From contig CM046853.1 of assembly GCA_025617745.1 (NCBI GenBank), positions 48,538,934-48,602,933 on the forward strand: a stretch of DNA of 64,000 bases, given 5' to 3'. The position numbers were made by a program, and so were the translations under genes. Numbering within the stretch: the stretch's first letter is position 1; the number at the start of each line of letters is the position of its first letter. A model generated the notes under the pieces. That model searched no databases. It was not told where the DNA came from and saw nothing but the letters and a program-made list of their open reading frames with translations. Shown piece after piece: positions 10,101 to 25,100 of the stretch. This stretch comes from Heliocidaris erythrogramma. Taxonomy: Eukaryota; Echinodermata; Echinoidea; Camarodonta; Echinometridae.

Positions 10101-13100
10101 TTCTTGCTGTCATGCACAATGTGCATGTGTGCACTCTTCAGCTAGGGCACCTTAAGTGCTCACTAATGGGTGCAAGAACAACCAATTTTTTGTCGGTGTG
10201 GAACATACTGTGTACTAGCAAAGTACTGGTACTTGCCAAAATTTGGCACTTACATGTATCTAAGTAGTTTTGCATTGATTGATATAGAATAACTTTTGAT
10301 CCAACTTACACATGTACCGATGAAATATAAGCAGTACATACTTTAACATATATAAGCAGTACATACTTTTGTACTTCATATCATTCCTTCAAATTGAAAT
10401 TGAAGAAGTACATGAAACAGTCTTCAGCTCAGATAATTATATTTCATTTTACTGATATGTTCATGTATTATCCTATTATTTTATCAAGGTGGGGGCTGGA
10501 GGGATTTGATTTACAATGAGCCAACTAACTAACAATAGGGCATATATGCACATGGATTCTCATGTGATTTAATATGAGCAGTTCAAAATAATGTTACATT
10601 AAATTTATTATACATGACACTTTGAACAAGTGTCATGTTTATTACACTGAACAATTTTCTATGATCAATTATGTATTAAAATATTTCTTTATACCCCAAC
10701 TACAATAGTTATGGTCATGAACAGTGGAGAAATCCTGCAGCCGTTTCTACTGGGATGTGACACTAAAAATCTGAAGATTGTTCAACTCTGTCTCAACTCT
10801 GTGCAGCGTCTCATCACTCATGAGGCCTTATCAGCTGTAAGTATTGATCTTGTGCGTGAATGTTGTTATTATTAAAAATGTTCTTTGTGAAGGGAATGTT
10901 TACCTTGTGTGTTCAGTTTTTTGGCGTTTTCATTATTAAATGTTTGTGTTATATCTGGCTTTGTTGCTTCATGTCCCTGGTTTGGAATGTAACATCATTT
11001 AGTGAAAGATTGGTTGGCTGTTGCATTAGTTTTTGTTTGGGTTTGCTAGCTGGACAACCTAGCCAATTGCTTTAGGTTGCTAAATTCAACTCTTTGTGGT
11101 CATATGCAGTGGACTGCATTAGATTCGTGTGAAACAGTAGTATTGATTTCCTATGTATTGAGATTTTACAGCTGTCATATGGGCAACAACGGCCGGCATT
11201 TTTTTTACATTGCCTTGGAGGATTTTAGGTGGTCATTTAGCATCCTGGCAACTGCTAATTTAGAGCCTAATAATAATAATAATGATGATCATGATGATGA
11301 TGATGAGTATTTAGGAGCACTAAAAACAGAAAATACCATAGCGCTTACAAAAGTACAAATTTGAAAAGAAAAAAACAGCAACAGCAAAATACAGACTAAA
11401 AAAAGTAAGAGATTATACATTAGAACATTACTGTAAATGCTGTTATTTTCACATGATTAAATTTTCGCGCTGAGCGACCCCAAAACACATTCGCGGGTTC
11501 TTAAATTCGCGCTGCACAATTACACGCTCGTATGTACACCCACTCCATTTATTAATTTACACACACGCAGTGCATTCAAATGCATACAGCATGCGCAACT
11601 AGCTACACACACGCGCTCAAAAATAAGTTGGACACACACACATATTAATGTGCTGAAGCGCGCAATTCAACCCGCATAGGAAATCAGGCTAATATTTACG
11701 CGAGTTCTAGATTTCGCGCCCTCCGAAAATAGCGCGAAATCCGCGAAAATCAATTTACCGTGAATATTTCTGCGTTTACAGTACTGGGGAAAGAGATATG
11801 TTATTAGGGATCTTTTGAAAGTGGCAAGACAGGTAAGTTCTCTGATGCAGAGTGGAATATTGTTCCACGTTTTTGATGCAGCCACTGAGAAGTGCTTTTC
11901 AGTTGATCAGAGTCTGGATTTGGGAATAACAAGCTTACATTTGTCAGTTGTTGAGCAAAGATTGCGAGATGGTGTATGTATTTTGAGTGTGTTATTCAGA
12001 TATTCAGGAGCTAAATGATTCAGAATTTTGAAGACGTACAAACAAACTTTAAAAAGAATGCGTTGGTGTAGAGGTAATCAGTGGAGTTCCCTATTAGGTG
12101 AAGTACGAGTCCTAGATCCTAGGCCAAAAATAAGTCTAGCGGCTCGATTCTGGACAGTTTCAAGCTTCCTCCTATCTTTGGAAGATGAAACTGTATAGAG
12201 GCTATTACAATAATCTAATCGGGAAAGAATTAAAAAGCTCTGACAGCATGGTGACACGTCTTCACATCAATGAATCTACGAATTCTCCATAAATTGCGAA
12301 AATGATAGTTACAATTACAGCCTGGGCTGATTACAGTCTACCCCATCCAAGATGTAAACCAGACATGTTCACCACATTCACCACATTGCCCTCTTGTCCA
12401 TTATGATAGCGGGCAGAAATCAAAAGTCCATATTTTGAGTCCACATCATTGATGAGTTGAACATTTTCCAGTACTACCAAACAACTACATGTAAATATAC
12501 ACTGCTTGGTGAATAATTAAGAATGCGTTTTACACACTTTGAATCTATATATACATACAGTTTCCTTAATAAAAATACCAGTGTTCAAGATTACATCTTT
12601 AAAAAGCCTACAGGTACATGTAGCTATCCATTTGAAGCAAGTTTATGTTAAAGCAAGTGTGAAATATGGCATGTTGTAGTGCATTCTTGCAATCATGTTA
12701 CCGAAATTTATCATCTTCCTGAAGGTTTAATACTTCACAGTCTTGAATAACACCTTCTAGATGTGTGTGAATGGTAGGCACATTCCTGTAAATTTCTTGA
12801 TATCAACACTGTCTGCAATCATGGGGAGCGAGTGTGAGCTATTATTGCCCCCTGTAGCCATATTGTTCATTAGTAAATGACTGTAACATGATGGAAGCAG
12901 TAATACAACCAGCAAACCCCCTGATTGCTTCGAGGTAATCAGATTTGTGGGCCAGTCCTGGGGTGTGGAGCCTACAAATAGCAGTAAATTGCGATACTGA
13001 ATGACCTGTTCCGCAAATGAACATGTTATTCAAATGACAGATTTGTTCACATTACATACATACATGTCGCCCGTTGAGAGCCAGAAGGGTCTCAACTCTG

Positions 13101-16100
13101 TAAATATGTTTGTGTTTAATGCCCATATGATACTGAGCAGATGATTCAGATTGAGAAAGGCACAGATTTTGTGCCAAAAGTTAATTGGATCCATGTACAT
13201 GTATGGATTTGTAAATAGTGTAACAACATGAAAGTCCAAGTCATTTCATTAATATGTAACTAACATTGTTCATACATTGTACATGTTTTAATCTATAATA
13301 CTGTAGGTCACAGTAGGTGTAATTCTAACATGAATTAATGAATAAATGCTTGATTTGTTGATAATAAATGAATGAAATTCAAGAACACACATTTTGCACA
13401 CATGTTTTGATAACAAATAAAATTGAAATGAATGAATAGATAATGAACAAATTGACTCATATATCTGGAGTAATATGGGTTGTCTAATGATGCAGCACAG
13501 TAATGTATTATCTCTGCCCATCGACATATGCATACTGTACATGAAGCTCTAATTTAATGTATTGTGATACCAGCAAAATATAAATTTTTTGTAAATTTTT
13601 TCATTGGTATGTATTTTCATATAATGTCACATTCTTGATATCTGGGCCCAGTCTTATCTAGGGTTGCATACAATGTATATGCTCTGAAGTGATTTCACCT
13701 TCTTTAATCTCTACAGAGTTGTGATTAAAATCAATCTCAAGTTCAGTTAATTTGCTCAATTGGGTATCATAGCGGAACATGTAAATCTAGATACATTGAA
13801 CACATTTTGTATGATTCTGTGGTTTTATAGGGAAAGTCCTCTGTTGCCTCAGGTTAGCTGAAGCATTAGCATGAAAATGAGAGAAGCAGATCAGTGAAAG
13901 CTTAAGGGAAATCTCATAAAGGATAAGAAAGTCATGAATTTTTAAAGTTGTAAATTGATCAAATGCAAATTGGTGACTTTTTCCATTTGTCCTGTACTGA
14001 AAATTTCACAAAGTTCAATATTTTTCCAATTAAATTATTTGGACATTTTACCTGTGCCCTGATATTTTTTTTTTTTTTTAAACTTTGAAAATAAAAAATT
14101 ATTGAATTTTCAGTACAAAGCAAATTGGAAAGATGCTCAGAAGGTACATCACATCGTTGCCAAGTTGCATTTAATCGATCACAGCTTAAAAAGTCTTATC
14201 CTTTACATGATTCTCATCGAATTTTCTCTCATTTTTGTGCTTTTAATGAAACCAACCTATTCAAAGGGTGGACTTCCCCTATCAGGTTTTATTCTTCACT
14301 CTTATAAGAGTTTATACACCAATTGAATAATTATGACTAGTTCGTATTTATACTTATTCAACAAATTGTACATGTAGTTTCATATACTAGTATATATTGT
14401 GATGTACCTTTAATATGTTTGTGCTAAACCTTGATCATATATGCACCATCTCTCTTTGTTAGTCTGCAGCTAGTAATGTGATTAACATGCTGTGGGGTTT
14501 GATGGAGTGTGGAATGGAGGATCTAAAGGTACTCCAGACAACCCTAGTTATCCTCACCACCAACACTATCGTCAGAGGTCCAGCTCTCGCAAAAGTAAGT
14601 GGACTTCCTACTTCACGCAGCTCTCAGATTTTTAACAATTCATATTAGTTGTCTCTATAATTTTGCCTGTAGTAATACATGTATGCAGTGTTGGTCAGCT
14701 TGGTCAAGGTTATAAATCTAATATAAATCTTTACAATTGGACATTAAGAATTGTTTCAATAAATTTTTAGTGTCCCTACTTTTTATGTTACTTAAAGTTT
14801 ATTTGTAATACCCTGTGTACAAAGTGAATGTTATCACTGTGCAATATAAAGCCTTCTCTTATACAGCAGTTTTGATATTGTTGATTTGCAGTAAGCATGG
14901 CACATTGATTATTAAAGAAATTTTGTAATCGTTAGAAATACATGCATCTTTATGTAAACCTCAACAGAATTGGATTACTGCCAATTACTGTAAAAGTGGA
15001 AATTTTCACGCGATTAATTTTTCGCGCTCGTCTGAGTAAAGTGAATTTCGCGTGTTTTTAATTTCGCCGACGCGCTAGGCTCATGGGCAAAAGAATGCAT
15101 GAACAAAAATATTTGCAGGTTTTTATTTTCGCACATATTTCATGCCGCGCGAAATGTGCGAAAATTTCAACACCGCGAAATATTCCACGTTTACAGTATT
15201 TGTTTATTTCTTCGGCTCAAGTTGTTCAATATAATTTTGAAAGTGTTAACAGTGTTTTGTCACATAAATGTACAGTGTATGTAAAAGAGGAACCCAACCT
15301 CATGAACATGTATTGCATTATGCATGGTCTATCTAAAACCGTATTATGATAACTCTTTTGTTTTGTCATGAAATATGCATCAAGTATAAATTTTGGATGG
15401 TCAGTTTTCAAAATACCTCAACAGTAAAAGTGACAATTTTTTTGATGGAGGAAGATTCCGAGATTGAATGTCCCATCTTAACTGTAAAGCCTCTGAGCTC
15501 TATGCAGTCTCTTCTTTATGTAAAAGAAACAGACTATAGTATGTACATATATGTACATGTATACTATTCATTTAGCAAGTTGCTCATCTTGAGGTAGTGA
15601 TTATAATGAGATTAGGAGGCACCCACCGATCCAACTTTACAATCAAACCTCATTATATCCCTAGGCAGGAGAGAAAAGATGATGATCATCATCATCTTAC
15701 TCGTAGGACCCTGCCTTGGCAACGTAACCAGCGATAGTTGTCCCCATTACATGAAATATTAATGAGGTGCTGCTATCAGTATCAATTTTGTCAGAATATT
15801 TGCCCGATGGATAGGCGTAGGATGTTAATTATCCTATTGTTGCTGGTATTGCCAATTTTGTGTGTCTTGTAAAGTGATAAGCTTTGAACTGTGTTTAAAA
15901 TGTAAAACGAAATGAAAGTGTTCAATGTTAGGGGGAATTAACCCCAAAATATGATATTAGCTGTTCCTAAAGATTGAATTATTCCTATAAGTTGATCCAT
16001 AAGATGCCACACCAAACTACCTGAGAAGGAAATTAACTGTAATATTCTTGTCAAAATTTATTTCTCCCAGGGCTACCTGGTGGCTGCCATTTTCTTGATA

Positions 16101-19100
16101 TTGTGATGTATCGGACGGAGTCATAACAATAGAACATTTTTCAAATATATATATTCAAATTTATTGATGTTTCTTTCCTGAGTGTCAACAGTGACAAACT
16201 ATTGCATTGATCTGTTCTTAAATAATCGACTTCCAGTAGTCAAAATGAAGTTTGCGTACATTAGGTTTTGCTCTGTCAGGCGAGCGCAAGAAAGTTAATT
16301 TCTATTCTGCAAAATTATAGTATTGTTAAAGAAATAACTTGAAGCTTTTCGATGTTAGAATAAATGTGATGATGTGTACATTCTTGTCTGTGTGATTTTT
16401 TTCATCCAAATGGGATTTTGGGTTGTCAAGAAATGCAATTTGACATTTTGATTAAAAAAAACTTGACTGAAGTGTTTCCCTTGATTTATGTACAACTCCA
16501 TGTTGTACTTCACATTATTAAGAAAATGGTAAACCCTATAAAGTAGTGCTCACAGATGATACATGTTGCTAAGAAAGTCTCAATTTATAGCTGCCCTTTT
16601 GTAAATTTTGACACAAAATCATGTAGTCCAAGTGGGAATAAATTTAATTTTTTAATAGATATATATTTTGGGAATAATTCCACTTTAAAATATACAATAT
16701 GTTGACACTTCTTGCTCAGTACTGTATGAGAGAGAGAACACTAAGTGAATTCATGCTTTTATTTTACCCAGTTAAGAATATATTATCTTCTTGGTTGAAT
16801 TGAGAATAATTCTAATTCAGATTTGCATCTTGTAGTCTGCATTGTATCTGTCAAAAATGAAGGAGTACCATAAAGTGCATGTAAATGAAATCATACTGTA
16901 CAAAAAAAAGTGTTGCAATTGGCCCAGTGGCATTGGTATATTCAGTAAAATATCAGTTATCAAATAACATGAAACCCCCTCCTCATTTAAAAAAAAAATC
17001 TGGATTAGATAGTAGGGATCAATTGTACTTGGCCTTATACTTCTGTAGATTAAAGTAGTATTATTAGATTAATGATAACATGCACTTTGTTTTGCACTGA
17101 TAGCAAAATATTGAAAATATTTTGTATTTGTGACTGGAGTGATCATGTTGTATTTTATCTGTTGACACATTGCATTTCATACTGGAAAGCTACCAAAAGA
17201 GAGAGAGAGAGAGAGAGTGGGGGGAGAATTATGTATGCATAAATTACCATCTTCAGTCAGAGGGCAGTAAACAGGTTGACTAATTGGTTTTGCCTGATTT
17301 CTAAGGCTATAATGGCTGTCAAAACGGGATACATTTATTTTGAGCTTTACCAAATAACTTGGTGTAGATTTGTAGGTTGCAGTTATATGTACAATGACTT
17401 ATAACGGAATGCATTAGTATTTCCAGTTGAATTACATGTACTTTAAATTGTATTTTGACCTGGATGCTATTTTATTACTTCTAAGAAAAGACATTCATGC
17501 GTAGAAAACAAATACCGGTATACGCTGTAAAAATGAACCATTACTAGGGCTCAATACTAACTGGTCTGGTGCACATGGCCCCTAAATTTTAACTCTGGAT
17601 CCTCCAAATTTATTCAGATGTGTGGCACAATTAGGATACATTACAGACTCTGATGTTTTATATGTGGACCCCCACCCATCCCCTTCTCCTTTGAAAAAGA
17701 GAAATACATGTAATGTAGAGCCTTGATATATTCTAAAAATAGATTTGTACATTTACATGAATAATGCATGGAGTAATCATTCAATAGAGGATGGTTGATC
17801 AGTATATATTGTAAATATGTAGTTTACATGTGTTAAAAAGATGTCATTGATTGATTACAAAAAATGCAGCATTGATTAGAATTTTGGTACATTTAGGGCT
17901 AAATAATCAATAGAAATGTACATGAGGCATTTTACGTGCACTTGTAAGACCGTGCGTAATACTGTATCATTTAGCCTATAGCACTTTTTCTGTGGATGTG
18001 GAAATTGTTTTCATTTAATATTCATCAGATGGACTCGCTTCCAATTTACAAGTGATGGCCTAAGAAATCATTACCATGATAAAAAGAATCCGGGGCTCCT
18101 CACCACAGAAATAACTATGATATTAATCATTTATGCAATAGACTTCTAAGTGCAAAGCCATTAGCATCTTAGTGTTTCTTGTGGGACGGCGTACCTCGAA
18201 CATATTGATCTAGATGTATACAATATTTATGAATGGAACAGCAAGGTTGAGTTGTGCATTGCACATTGAGCTCCTGCCATGTATAATTCATGAAGCTGCA
18301 TATATAGTCACAGACTCTGGTACATACATGTACATGTGCATACATTTGTATCATCGGTGGGGTGATATAACCTCGTAACTCAAAAATGTTAGATTTTTAG
18401 AAGAGCAAAAACACTTTCACAGTTAACACAAGAAGGCCAGGGCATTGACACCTTCTTTCTACAGATCTCTTGTCGCATTTTTTTTCTTCAAATATTTGTT
18501 ACATAGTTTTATAAAAACATCAAATTAATCCTAAGCTACACTTTTACAAAATTATAAATAAGAAAAAAGTCTGCAAAAAGAAAGTTTTATAACCCCACCA
18601 ACAATATACACTGTATAGAGCACAAAACTGCTGATCAAAATTAATTTACAACATTCCTTGTGAATGCTGTTCTCAGCATATGGTTCACACCTGTATATAC
18701 GGTCACTGTTTACTAGCTGTTAATGTCCGATTGTTGCCTTGTTAAATAGCCAGACAGTTTTTCATAAGATCAAGAGGATATTCAGATGTCAATATACATG
18801 TATGTTGATCTGGTAACTGAAGGCATTTCACTTTGCAATTAGACAAGATTGCTTAAGAAGTTTGTGGATGTGTACATTCACAAATAAATGTACATGTATA
18901 TTCTGCAAGTTCTTGCTCCATATACATGTATTTGTAGATGTTCACTTTTGCATTTCTTTGTTTAAACGTAGCAAATTTGCACAAACAGGATATTTTGTTA
19001 TACATGTTCTGAGTTCCTGTTTACCGGTATAAAAAAAAAAACTGGATCTACATCTAGCTCAAGTAAACAATGTGGTTTTAAAACACTTGTTTGCAGTTCC

Positions 19101-22100
19101 TTTAATTTCCTCATCTGCACGCCCCTATTGTAACAAGTGAATGAGCAAAAGCAAGGTCGCCAGAGCTCAAATCATTACACGGAATTATGAAATTAAGGTC
19201 AAATCTAATTAAAAGGTTTAATCATGCCCACGCACATGTATGTGTGCATGTAAGTTGTCTTCCGCTCCGTGTATGTACGTACAATGTACCTACAATGTAG
19301 ACATCAATGTATTAGGGTATATTGATAAGCAGGGATTACGCTAGCAGAATTTAAAAAATATATTTTTGTTATTATACATGTATATGTATAATTATTATGT
19401 GTAATAATAATTATTGCATGTATAATTAGTATTTGTATGAGACCTACAAACAAAGAAAAGAGGAAGGAATGAATTTAAATGAATGTTGGACACCATGATT
19501 ATTAATGGTATACAGTTTCTGATGTTTTAATTATCTGTTAATATTTGTAAGCACTATTTAGCACCAGAATAAGCACACAAATGGTATGCCTTATGCACAC
19601 CATATTTATCTTTTTAGATCCAGAAGGGTCCTATTAAGTTTGAGAATTTTACAGAGTTTATGCCCTTTTGACTTTCAATAAACTATATTTTGTTCAATAT
19701 GACAAGATGAAATAAGTTATGCATCTTGTTTCTTCTCTTAATCAAAATCAGATTTAAGCAGTGGTGTGAATTGACTGAAAATTAATATTCAGTAGACATG
19801 TTTACTAGTGTGCAATCTACAGCATAATTGAGAAATTGAATGGTATTAAAGATTATTACCGTACACCTTGTTTCAAGTTTTTTTTCAAACTACCCAATCT
19901 AAATTATCAACTCCTTGCATGTTCTTCTATTCTTCAGGCCGTAGTGGTTTGCTTTCGTCTTCACTTCTCAAAGGACAACACAACGAGTAACACAGCATCT
20001 GCCATTGTCCAGCAAGTGATTTCTATTGTCTTTGAGAGGGTTCTTGCTGAAGATGAAGCTAATGCAGGTAAGACTTTGGGTAGCAGATTGGATAGTTGGC
20101 AAAGAGTATGTAATAGAAAGTGTCTACCATGTACAGCAAGTGATTTCTGTTTTCTTTGGAAGAGTTCTTGCTGAAGATGAAGCTAATACTGGTTAGTTGG
20201 TCAAGGGAAGCTAGTAGGAGGGGGAGATCGTGGAAGGCAGAGATTACTGTAAACGTGGAATATTTCGCTGTGTGGAAATTTTCGCGCATTTCGCGTAGCA
20301 TGAAATGTGCGCGAAAATAAAAACCCGCGAATATTTTGGTTATGTATTGTTTTGCCCATCAAGCCTAGCGCGTCGGCGAAATTAAAAACACGTGAAATTC
20401 ACTTTACTCAGCTGAGCGCGAAAATTTCCACTTTTACAGTATGCAAGTGATTTATATTGTCTCTTTATAGAGTTTGCGCTACAGATGAAGCTAATACAGG
20501 TAAGACTAAAGAAGTGACACAAACCAAGGGCAAGGTTTAGTTTTTCTTTGCTATACCTACACACACAAGAGAAGTATTAGATGATTTTGCAGCAATAATT
20601 ACACCAGACTTGAGGGATGTGTAGATTAATGTATAAGATCCATAAAAGATTTAAACTTTATTCAATGAAGATTAACCTTCACTGACAAATCTCTCGGGAA
20701 ATTTAAAATCAGAATGGAATGGCAGAAATATTGTCTTGCAACACACTGCATTTTTTAAATAATTTTACGCCAAAAATTCATCTTAAGGTATCTCTGTACC
20801 TCAAAATTTGTCCTGATTTTATTTCAGATGGTTCAGAAGTTGCAGTTGACGAAGAGCAACTCAAGATTAGTCTAGGCAACCGAGAAGCACCTAAATCCCT
20901 CAGACCTTGTGCCACAGATGCCTATATGTTGTTCCAGGTTTGTACATCATATTAGATAGCTTTAGTTAAGTGCAATGGCGCATAAAGACGCAGGAAAGAC
21001 GCAAAGAGAAAAATTGCTAGTTTTGTCTGTGCTACTAAAATTGGAACCAGACATATCTGAATAAAAGTTTTCATATTATTTCGCTTAAAATAGTTTAAAT
21101 AGGTAAATACTAATTCTACAACCTGATTTTGGTTCTGCCTCTGTAGAATAAAATTTCAATTTTGAATAATTTTGTTGACGTGCCACAACATTTCGCTAAG
21201 GTACCTTATACAATATGTCTGTTCATCCTGATTTACAGGTTTGCAGTTAAATGATACTTGGATATTTGAAAGGAATCCAAACTTAATGGCAAATTGCTCT
21301 GAAAGAAAGCAGAAAAATGAGAGAAGCAGATTGGTGAACTTTTGAACGAAATTGGACAAGCAGCATGAAAGTTAATATGAATTTTTGAAAGTTGTACTGC
21401 TAATCACTATACATGTACATATGGAAATTTCAAATTGGCCAAATTAGTAATGTCACAATGTATTACTCTTTAGGATCTTTTCTTCTTGGAGGACCTTTGG
21501 CAGTATGCTATCTACAATAAATTTTTACGACTGCCCTGGGGGAAAAGGCGCCTAGGAGAAAACCGGAAATTAGTGACATTTAAAGGCTTGTTCACTTATG
21601 CCGCAGTAAACCGCCGCAAAAAAAAAAATGCTGCCTTTTTTTGGTGTATTAAATGAATGGCAAGTAGGAATGCATGATGCAACAAAGGTCCTATGTGTAC
21701 TCACTTAGCTGTGTGTTATAAGATACAGATATGTGAACCGCCGCACATTTGAAGGAATTTAGTGCACAACATATGGGAGAGTCAACCATAAATACATGTA
21801 TGTCGCAATAGACTTTCTTATTATTTGTCCGATCTCTTTCAAACGTTCACCATCCTGTTTCTCATAATTTTCTGCTTTCACACAAATCAACCGATTACAA
21901 AGCTTGGATTATCTTTTTACCTCTCAGTTCCAAAGGCAGTTTGGAGCAACCAATGTTCACAGTGTCTCATATTCTACCAATTCACTTAACTCGTACTGTG
22001 CCAAGGAGTTGAACTCTCTCCTAAATTTTACCAAAATGTGATCAATGCTTACTTTTCAAATGTCTGCACTTTATCAACCATCTATCATTTCAAAAAATGT

Positions 22101-25100
22101 TGTGTACATAACTTGTGGGAAATTTATTACCATTTCTTATGATACCAAAAATTATTAGTTAACCCAACTTTATGCATGAGAATTATTTAAAATTACATTT
22201 GACTCTTTTTTTTTTGTCCATTATTTTTTGGTTTCTCTTTTTTTTTACTATTGTTTAATGTTGAAATAAGGTAATATCTTTTTAAAAATCTGCAAGTTTC
22301 TATGAAAATTTCTATGGTGGCATATAATTATAATCATATATTTAGAATGCTTGATTTATGCTCAAAATCTTGGTATACATTGACCACCATGTACCTTTTC
22401 TGTGGTCGAGCAATTGGTGATTGAAAATGACAAGTCTATCTGTCACATATACGTGACATCGGCACTGAAAAGAGTTATTCAAGACGCACCTACTAAAGTC
22501 ATGTTAAACAAAGGAAAAACTTAGACCTCGTTCTAACTTCCTTTGTTAAGCTCGACTTTATACCAAGATGAAACCCATCGTAAGATTTAAATTTTAGTAG
22601 AATATGGACCATTGTATCTAATCTTTGTAGACTAAAAGGGCTGCTCATGTAGTCTTTCTTCTCAAAATTCAAGATTTGTTGAGGAATTGTTCATTTGTTA
22701 TCAAGGAATAATTATTGTTTCAAAATGAATACTGGCATGTATGAAAGCAATTTGACTGAAAACTTGTCTTTACAAAATGTTATTTATTTTTGTTTTGCTT
22801 GCACCAGGATCTGTGCAATCTTGTGAATGGGGACCCACCATGTTGGTTGCAGGGTATGACGACCATGACCAAGAAGTTTGGATTGGAGCTCCTGGAGTCG
22901 GTCCTCAACAGTTTTCCACAGGTTTTCCTTAGGGTAAGAACTAAACGATACCCTTCTCCCTATTGGTCAGGCACTATCATTCTGAAAGAAAATGGCCTGT
23001 ATGCTCAAAAGTTTCCTCAGTTGAGTTGCGTTCTGGTCATGAGTCTTGAATTGTGAAAGAAACTGTCTCAAGGCAATTGGGAAAGGTTGCTTATTTAGCA
23101 CATAAGAATTCTGTGTTTGCTGTAAGGTTTTGGAATCACCAAAATGATAAAAAAATTGACTCAGTCCTGCTGAGAGTCACATGCACTGCACACAGAAATG
23201 TGTATATGGTACTACACACAATGTTTGGCCCAAACATTTCAGCTGTTGTCATATTTTGAATGTGAGGGCATTTGAAGAGCAATCCTTTTCAGGGGACATT
23301 TTTACTATGATAATCTTCTAAACTAACATAAAATGGATGAGAAAGCTCACAAATTATTATTTACCTTTCCCAAAACTCAACCTTCTCTTTAAACTGTGTT
23401 TAAATCTGGCCTTAATTTTTGCGGCTTTTGAGAATACGTAGCCAATCTTCTCCCTCTAACAACATTCTGTTGTCAGAAATAATTTCCAGTTCTGCTTGAA
23501 ATATGAGAGGACTTCAAGAGCAACCCATTTTATAGGACATTGCTATCATAATATTCTTCAATATGGGCTTTAAATTAATGAGAAGTTTTCACCTTTGTCA
23601 AAGCTCATCCTTCTCTTGAGCTATTAGCCGGACCCCTAATGCTCTACCATTTTATTCCTGACACATATGAAGACAAATTAAGCCCCACTGAATAATTCAT
23701 TTTGAAGCTGATGTCTTAAGTGCAGATTTCCATGCATGCAGCATAAACTTGTATCAGCATTATGCATGTGCAAAATGTCATACCTTGTTAATAGCCTATT
23801 TTTGCTTGTAGAAATTCATTATGTTTTGTTCTGTCAAGGAATTGGATAGTCCTAAACCTGAATTATGCAACAGATTGCAATGAATTGTTCATGGACACAT
23901 GAGGCACTGCAATACCAGGGCCCAGTTTAATTCATATTACTTGTTATAAATAACAACTGTTTAAACAAATTTGCTCTCAGCCAATCAGATGCAAAGATAT
24001 CGGTAGCTTAATATTGTAACTTGTTATTGATAATAAGTTTTATGAAACGGGCCCCTGGTGCTTAAAGGCCAAGTCCACCCTAACAAAAAGTTGATTTGAA
24101 TAAATAGAGAAAAATCCAACAAGCATAACACTGAAAATTTCATCAAAATAGGATGTAAAATAAGAAAGTTATGGTATTTTTAAATTTCGCTTAATTTTGC
24201 AAAACAGTTATATGCAAATCCTGCTCAGTATGGAAATGAGGGAACCAATGACGTCACCCACTCACTATTTCTTTTGTATTTTATTATGTGAAATATAGAA
24301 TATTTTAATTTCTGCAGATTTCACAATTAGGGAGCTCTCATTGAATTGTGTATAGGTTGCAACAATGGAAATTACACATGTTCAGCGAGGAATCAAACCT
24401 TGTTTCACATTATGACAAGGAAAAATTAAAATATTTTGTATTTTATTCAAATCAACTTTTTGTTAGGGTGGACTTGGCCTTTAATGAAAGTAGGAAACAT
24501 CTGACAAAAAAGGGGCAGAGCTTCATCCGATTTGCACTGCTTTCCTTTGAAAAGCTCTTTATGTCTGTGGTGCTAATGGATACCTTTCCCCCCATTACAT
24601 GTAGGTATAAATCATAATTGCAAACATACATGGATATAGAAGAGGACGAGCCTGTAGAATAATGTGACATGGCTGTTATCCGTCTTGCCCTCCATCTTAG
24701 ACTGAATATGGAAATTAGAAAATATAACCATACCAAAAAAAAGAGTCATGTAAAAATTCTGATACCAAAAGGCAGTCAGTAACTTTGGTCATAATCAAGC
24801 ATTTTATCTGCTGAATTCATGATTATTGTATTTATAAGAACAAACAATGTGATATTGTAGAGAGGTACTTTGTTTTACAAGCCAAACATTCCTTTATATG
24901 TTAACCCCTTCCATGCTAGGGGAATCAAATCCAACTCAAGAATTTCAGTATTGAACATTGTATTTAGATTATCTATGTTTTTCATCTTTAGACAATATTA
25001 CAGGTTTCTTCATTGTAAAGTTTATATCGGTGGAAAATATTTTATGTCCAGTTTGTCAATAACACAAAGCATCACAAGTCAAAAATAGAAATACATTCAA

